This document shows positions 47,198-50,311 of a stretch of 50,311 nt of DNA, piece after piece. Where the stretch lies: positions 1 to 50,311 of the forward strand of contig PWEO01000119.1 of the NCBI GenBank assembly GCA_003553525.1, given 5' to 3'. The translations under genes were made by a program, and so were the position numbers. Source of the DNA: Clostridiaceae bacterium. GTDB taxonomy: Bacteria > Bacillota > Clostridia > Peptostreptococcales > T1SED10-28. Numbering within the stretch: position 1 is the first letter of the stretch; every line of letters starts with the position of its first letter. The notes beneath the pieces were generated by a model. It did not search any database and was not told the origin of the DNA. It saw only the letters and a list, made by a program, of their open reading frames with translations.

Positions 47198-48514
47198 CTA
47201 CTTTCTATTTCTTGCTTGTATCTCACCTTTGGCGATTCTAATACTTTGCAACAAGGGTCGCTTTGATGGGCATACGTAGGAACAGGATCCACACTCTATA
47301 CAATCCATCGGCCGATATTTTTCAGCCATATCGAAATTATCAATTAAAGAATATGCGCTGATATATAATGGCTGTAAATACACCGGACAGATATCCACAC
47401 AGGCAGAACATCTAATACAGTTTTCAGGCTCCGGTATGGTTCCTTCTTCACGATTGAAAAACAACACCCCGGATGAACCTTTTGTAATCGGCAGCTTATC
47501 CGTACTCACCGCCATACCCATCATAGGCCCTCCCATGATGATCTTCCCAACGGGCTCAGTAAATCCACCGCACTGTTCTACTAGTTCGTTGATCTGAGTA
47601 CCTATTTTTACCCATAGATTCTTAGGTTCTTTCAAAATCCCTCCACTTAATGTTGTTACTCTTTCAACAAGAGGCATTCCGGTTTCTATTGATTGATGGA
47701 TCTGATATGCCGTTCCGATATTATTGACCACAACTCCAACTTCCATCGGTAAAGCCCCTGAAGGGACAATTCTACCGGTGCAAGCGTCGATCAACTGCTT
47801 CTCTGCGCCTTGAGGATACTTTGTTTGTAATACTACTATCTGAATATTTTCTTCGCTTTCAACTGCTTTTTGCATAACTTCAATCGCATCAGGCTTGTTA
47901 TTCTCAATACCGATATACCCCGTAGTTACATCTAAGACTTTCATAATGGCTTTTAAGCCGCTTACAGTCTCATTTGGATGTTCCAGCATTAAACGATGAT
48001 CCGCGGTTAAATAGGGTTCACATTCCGCCCCGTTTAATATAACCGTATCAATGGTTTTCTCCGGCGGCGGTGATAATTTAACATGGGTAGGGAAAGTAGC
48101 TCCTCCCATTCCCACAATACCTGCTTCCTTAATAATTTCTTTGATTTCATCCCCACTAAGGGTTTCAATACTTCCCTTCTTTTGAACCGATTCATGCACT
48201 TCGTTCTTTCCATCAGACTCGATAACAACAGATAAAACTTCCCCGTTAACACCCGGTTTCATCGATATTTCCTTTACTGTACCAGAAATACTAGAATGTA
48301 CAGGTGCAGATACAAATCCTCCAGCTTCACCGATCTTTTGTCCAACTTTCACTAAATCTCCAACATTAACTATGGCCTCACAGGGAGCACCAATATGTTG
48401 TTGAAGTGGAATTGTTGCAAAATCAGGATCCTTTGCTTTTTCTAATGCTAAATGAGCGGTATAGTCCTTTCTTTCCGGTGGATGTATACCTCCTTTAAAT
48501 GAAAACACTTTCAC
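47198..48514 (-). CDS. rnfC: Rnf complex subunit RnfC (NADH-binding)
   Basis: 438 residues, site of NAD reduction. N-terminal Rossmann-like flavin/NAD domain (GIVGMGGATFPTHVKL, NGAECEPYLTADHRLM), a SLBB-type domain and two [4Fe-4S] motifs near residues 372-415 (CIRCSACVDICP and CIECGSCSYVCP). Starts at GTG 48514 with GGGGTGA upstream. First gene of the operon rnfCDGEAB. The complex couples ferredoxin:NAD electron flow to Na+ or H+ export. Confidence 0.97.
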   Translation of the reverse strand: MKVFSFKGGIHPPERKDYTAHLALEKAKDPDFATIPLQQHIGAPCEAIVNVGDLVKVGQKIGEAGGFVSAPVHSSISGTVKEISMKPGVNGEVLSVVIESDGKNEVHESVQKKGSIETLSGDEIKEIIKEAGIVGMGGATFPTHVKLSPPPEKTIDTVILNGAECEPYLTADHRLMLEHPNETVSGLKAIMKVLDVTTGYIGIENNKPDAIEVMQKAVESEENIQIVVLQTKYPQGAEKQLIDACTGRIVPSGALPMEVGVVVNNIGTAYQIHQSIETGMPLVERVTTLSGGILKEPKNLWVKIGTQINELVEQCGGFTEPVGKIIMGGPMMGMAVSTDKLPITKGSSGVLFFNREEGTIPEPENCIRCSACVDICPVYLQPLYISAYSLIDNFDMAEKYRPMDCIECGSCSYVCPSKRPLLQSIRIAKGEIQARNRK

Positions 48515-48567
48515 TTTGTTTCACCCCTATCATTTTATTATATTTTGTAAGACTTTCGCGGCTAAGT

Positions 48568-48585
48568 TTGTTAATGTTACTACAA
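48568..48585. promoter_or_regulatory. Degenerate Rex-like site upstream of rnfC
   Basis: An 18-base segment with one perfect half-site TTGTTAA and an outer ACAA match to the known Rex palindrome TTGTTAANNNNTTAACAA; the inner part of the second half is not conserved. Rex senses NADH/NAD and is known to control rnf genes in some Clostridia. Confidence 0.3.
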
Positions 48586-48624
48586 TCTTAACCATAGATA
48601 CTAATAGATAATAATTCTACTTAA

Positions 48625-48640
48625 ATATATTATAATATAT
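48625..48640. repeat. 16-bp perfect AT palindrome
   Basis: ATATATTATAATATAT, directly downstream of the HATPase stop codon and upstream of rnfC. It contains TATAAT on both strands and may be a promoter element. Confidence 0.5.
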
Positions 48641-48641
48641 T

Positions 48642-49217
48642 CTAAGATTTAACAAGTCTTTCTAGGTTTTCTTTCAAGTAATCTTTAATCCATTCTAAAA
48701 CTGCGAGGTCATTTATCGGTGTCCCCTCTAAAATTTTTTTTACTTCCCTGGTATCAAATATAAAGGATTGATCATTCACTTGATGCTTATAAATGTAATC
48801 TACCGTTCTTTCATTTTTAACCTCTCCGCTTTCTTCTTCACTTTCGATTAACAAAGTAATTAATGTGTCTACCATGCTTCCTAAAGGGGCACGATCAATA
48901 TGGCTATGCTGAAAAGTTGTGTGTATTTTTGTACCCATGCCTTCTTCCGACTCAACTAACATATTTCCTTCGCACTGTTGGGCAGTAGCCTTAAGTAAAG
49001 AGAGGCCTAAACCGACTCGCCTTGTAACTCTCGTTGTCACAAAAGGATCCGTTGCTTTTTTTAACAGATCCTTGTTCATCCCCTTACCATTATCTGTAAT
49101 TTCTATAGTTAATAGATCTTTCTTTAAATCTTCTATTATTATTATCTCAATTAATGTTGCTTCAGCTTTAATAGAATTTTGGACAATATCTAAGATGTGC
49201 AATGATAATTCCTTCAC
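48642..49217 (-). CDS. HATPase-domain protein of the hydrogenase-associated type
   Basis: 191 residues. GHKL-type ATP-binding domain: LHILDIVQNSIKA (N box), EITDNGKGMN (G1), and VGLGLSLLKA (G2), without a histidine-phosphorylation domain or sensor. In Clostridia such proteins sit beside NuoE-like and HydA genes, but no role is established. It lies 21 bases after the PHP gene. Confidence 0.85.
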   Translation of the reverse strand: MKELSLHILDIVQNSIKAEATLIEIIIIEDLKKDLLTIEITDNGKGMNKDLLKKATDPFVTTRVTRRVGLGLSLLKATAQQCEGNMLVESEEGMGTKIHTTFQHSHIDRAPLGSMVDTLITLLIESEEESGEVKNERTVDYIYKHQVNDQSFIFDTREVKKILEGTPINDLAVLEWIKDYLKENLERLVKS

Positions 49218-49237
49218 ATCGTCACTCCTTCATCGGT

Positions 49238-49945
49238 TTATTTTAATGATTGAAGTATAGATTTATGTTGTTCTATATTGAAATAATTAGCCCCTTCCCT
49301 TTCTAAAATAGCAGTCAATTGGTGGGCATCTGAATTTTGTAGAAGATGGTATTTCTTCATAGCAGGATGTGTGTTATAAAAAGCTTCTTTACTAGTACCA
49401 ATACTGACTTCTAAAAATTTACCTTTGAACTCCGGAGGTATAAAGCCAAGGTTGCTCAACACACTAAAACTCTTTCGATCCACATGAGCTGGAATTAACA
49501 CCCCGTCAATTTCCTTTGCTAAGTCTAAGGTATCTCCAAAAGACAATCTTGTAGCATTGGTCAGTAACTTTGTTTCTTCTGTAATAACCTTATCGTCCAT
49601 ACCATAGATAAGTTGACTGCCAAAAATTTCTCTTCGATTTTCTATATCAGGTAAGTTTCTTTTTAAGACTTCACGTAAGTAATCCAGCGGTGTTAGATCT
49701 TCAAAAAAAATAAGCACATGTATTTCTTCACGGGTAGTTATCTCTACTCCCGGAAGAAACCCTATGTCTTTATTTTTCGCCAGATGATAAAATGAGTTCA
49801 AGTTTTCAACAGAGTTATGGTCCGTAATGGCAACCCCATCTAATTCCTTGATTAAAGCCATATTTAGAATATTATTCGGTGTCATTTCATCCAGCGCACA
49901 AGGAGATAATCCGCTGTGTATATGAAAATCCCATAAACTATCCAT
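49238..49945 (-). CDS. PHP-domain phosphoesterase
   Basis: 235 residues. Metal-binding motifs of PHP: WDFHIHSGLSPC (HxH), ITDHNSVEN, LPGVEITTREEIHVL, PAHVDR and a C-terminal NSDAHQL. The family cleaves phosphate esters; here the substrate is unknown. Its start overlaps the DRTGG gene by eight bases, so the two are coupled. Confidence 0.9.
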   Translation of the reverse strand: MDSLWDFHIHSGLSPCALDEMTPNNILNMALIKELDGVAITDHNSVENLNSFYHLAKNKDIGFLPGVEITTREEIHVLIFFEDLTPLDYLREVLKRNLPDIENRREIFGSQLIYGMDDKVITEETKLLTNATRLSFGDTLDLAKEIDGVLIPAHVDRKSFSVLSNLGFIPPEFKGKFLEVSIGTSKEAFYNTHPAMKKYHLLQNSDAHQLTAILEREGANYFNIEQHKSILQSLK

Positions 49946-50279
49946 TTTTTTTCATCAACTCATTTAATTTAACGGCAAGCTCATAAGCACTCATAGTGGT
50001 TTTAATAACTGCTAAATTTTCTTGATCCGCTTTAATTTTCGCATCCTCATCCAAATAAGCACCTTCCGCAAGTAAGATACATGCTGCATCATTTAATACT
50101 GCCACTGCAATAACGTTCACATGACTCTGAATTGTTATCCAGGCTTCATTTTCTTGAAGGTGAGCCATTACCCAGCTAAGCAGATCTCCAATATATACCC
50201 CCTCAAGTTCTCTATCTATTCCTTCTTCTCCGGCAATAACAGAAAAACCTTCTTCCTTTAATAAGTCTTTTACTTTCAC
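49938..50279 (-). CDS. DRTGG-domain protein
   Basis: 113 residues, a single DRTGG domain (DRELEGVYIGDLLSWVMAHL is the usual core). DRTGG domains are small-ligand-binding regulators found in phosphotransacetylases and hydrogenase clusters. GTG start at 50279 with AAGGAGG six bases upstream. First of the DRTGG-PHP-HATPase set in this window. Confidence 0.9.
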   Translation of the reverse strand: MKVKDLLKEEGFSVIAGEEGIDRELEGVYIGDLLSWVMAHLQENEAWITIQSHVNVIAVAVLNDAACILLAEGAYLDEDAKIKADQENLAVIKTTMSAYELAVKLNELMKKNG

Positions 50280-50311
50280 AAGATCCCTCCTTAAATATTA
50301 TTTAATATGGA

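Overview
The window looks like a chromosomal segment of an anaerobic, low-GC Gram-positive bacterium of the class Clostridia. The evidence is the gene content: an Rnf ion-translocating complex, the Cys-rich peptide/maturase pair scfA-scfB, a two-subunit iron-sulfur serine dehydratase, ribosome-associated genes in the clostridial order, and compact minus-strand operons with strong AGGAGG-type ribosome sites. An alkaliphilic, amino-acid-fermenting relative of Alkaliphilus, Natronincola or Tindallia would fit, but that assignment is inference. Almost all genes lie on the minus strand; the plus strand carries only a pirin gene, an FMN-binding protein gene and a gene remnant. No intergenic gap exceeds 300 bases. 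No CRISPR array, insertion sequence, prophage or rRNA was seen.

Layout in coordinate order (transcription runs right to left for minus-strand genes). 1-1860: rel (cut by the window edge) and apt behind a clear sigma-A promoter. 1868-3517: an ABC1/UbiB kinase. 3555-12600: a long housekeeping block read as fur, ruvA-ruvB, queA-tgt, scfA-scfB, gamma-carbonic-anhydrase-like gene, secD-secF, closed by a strong terminator. 12597-20000: an accessory stretch with a 202-residue unknown protein, a selenoprotein W-like gene with an in-frame UGA and a bacterial SECIS hairpin, a pirin, a possible SecB-like protein, a fragment of an NTF2-like sensory domain gene, an MFS transporter, a membrane-anchored FMN-binding protein, a 57-residue CxxC protein and an M23 peptidase. 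20050-24260: comEA, selA, selB and tRNA-Sec, i.e. selenocysteine insertion machinery, with its own terminator. This machinery explains the UGA codon at 13592-13594. 24440-27160: serine degradation (regulator, ridA, sdaAB, sdaAA). 27196-31680: rplU-prp-rpmA-obgE-yhbY-nadD-yqeK-rsfS. 31680-35756: a radical SAM protein, its partner DUF2344 protein and RNase G.

35900-43370: a cell-shape and division block read as Gx transporter, maf, mreC, mreD, PBP2, minC, minD, minE, with mreB and radC missing from their usual place. 43398-48514: rnfC-D-G-E-A-B, the sodium- or proton-pumping ferredoxin:NAD oxidoreductase. 48642-50279: an HATPase, a PHP phosphoesterase and a DRTGG protein, which in Clostridia typically accompany electron-bifurcating hydrogenase genes; here they directly precede rnf.

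The most notable points are the overlooked UGA-containing selenoprotein gene, the overlooked SCIFF peptide gene, an unusually large PBP2, a substituted G4 motif in SelB, the missing mreB/radC, and a 25-bp tandem duplication upstream of the FMN-binding gene.
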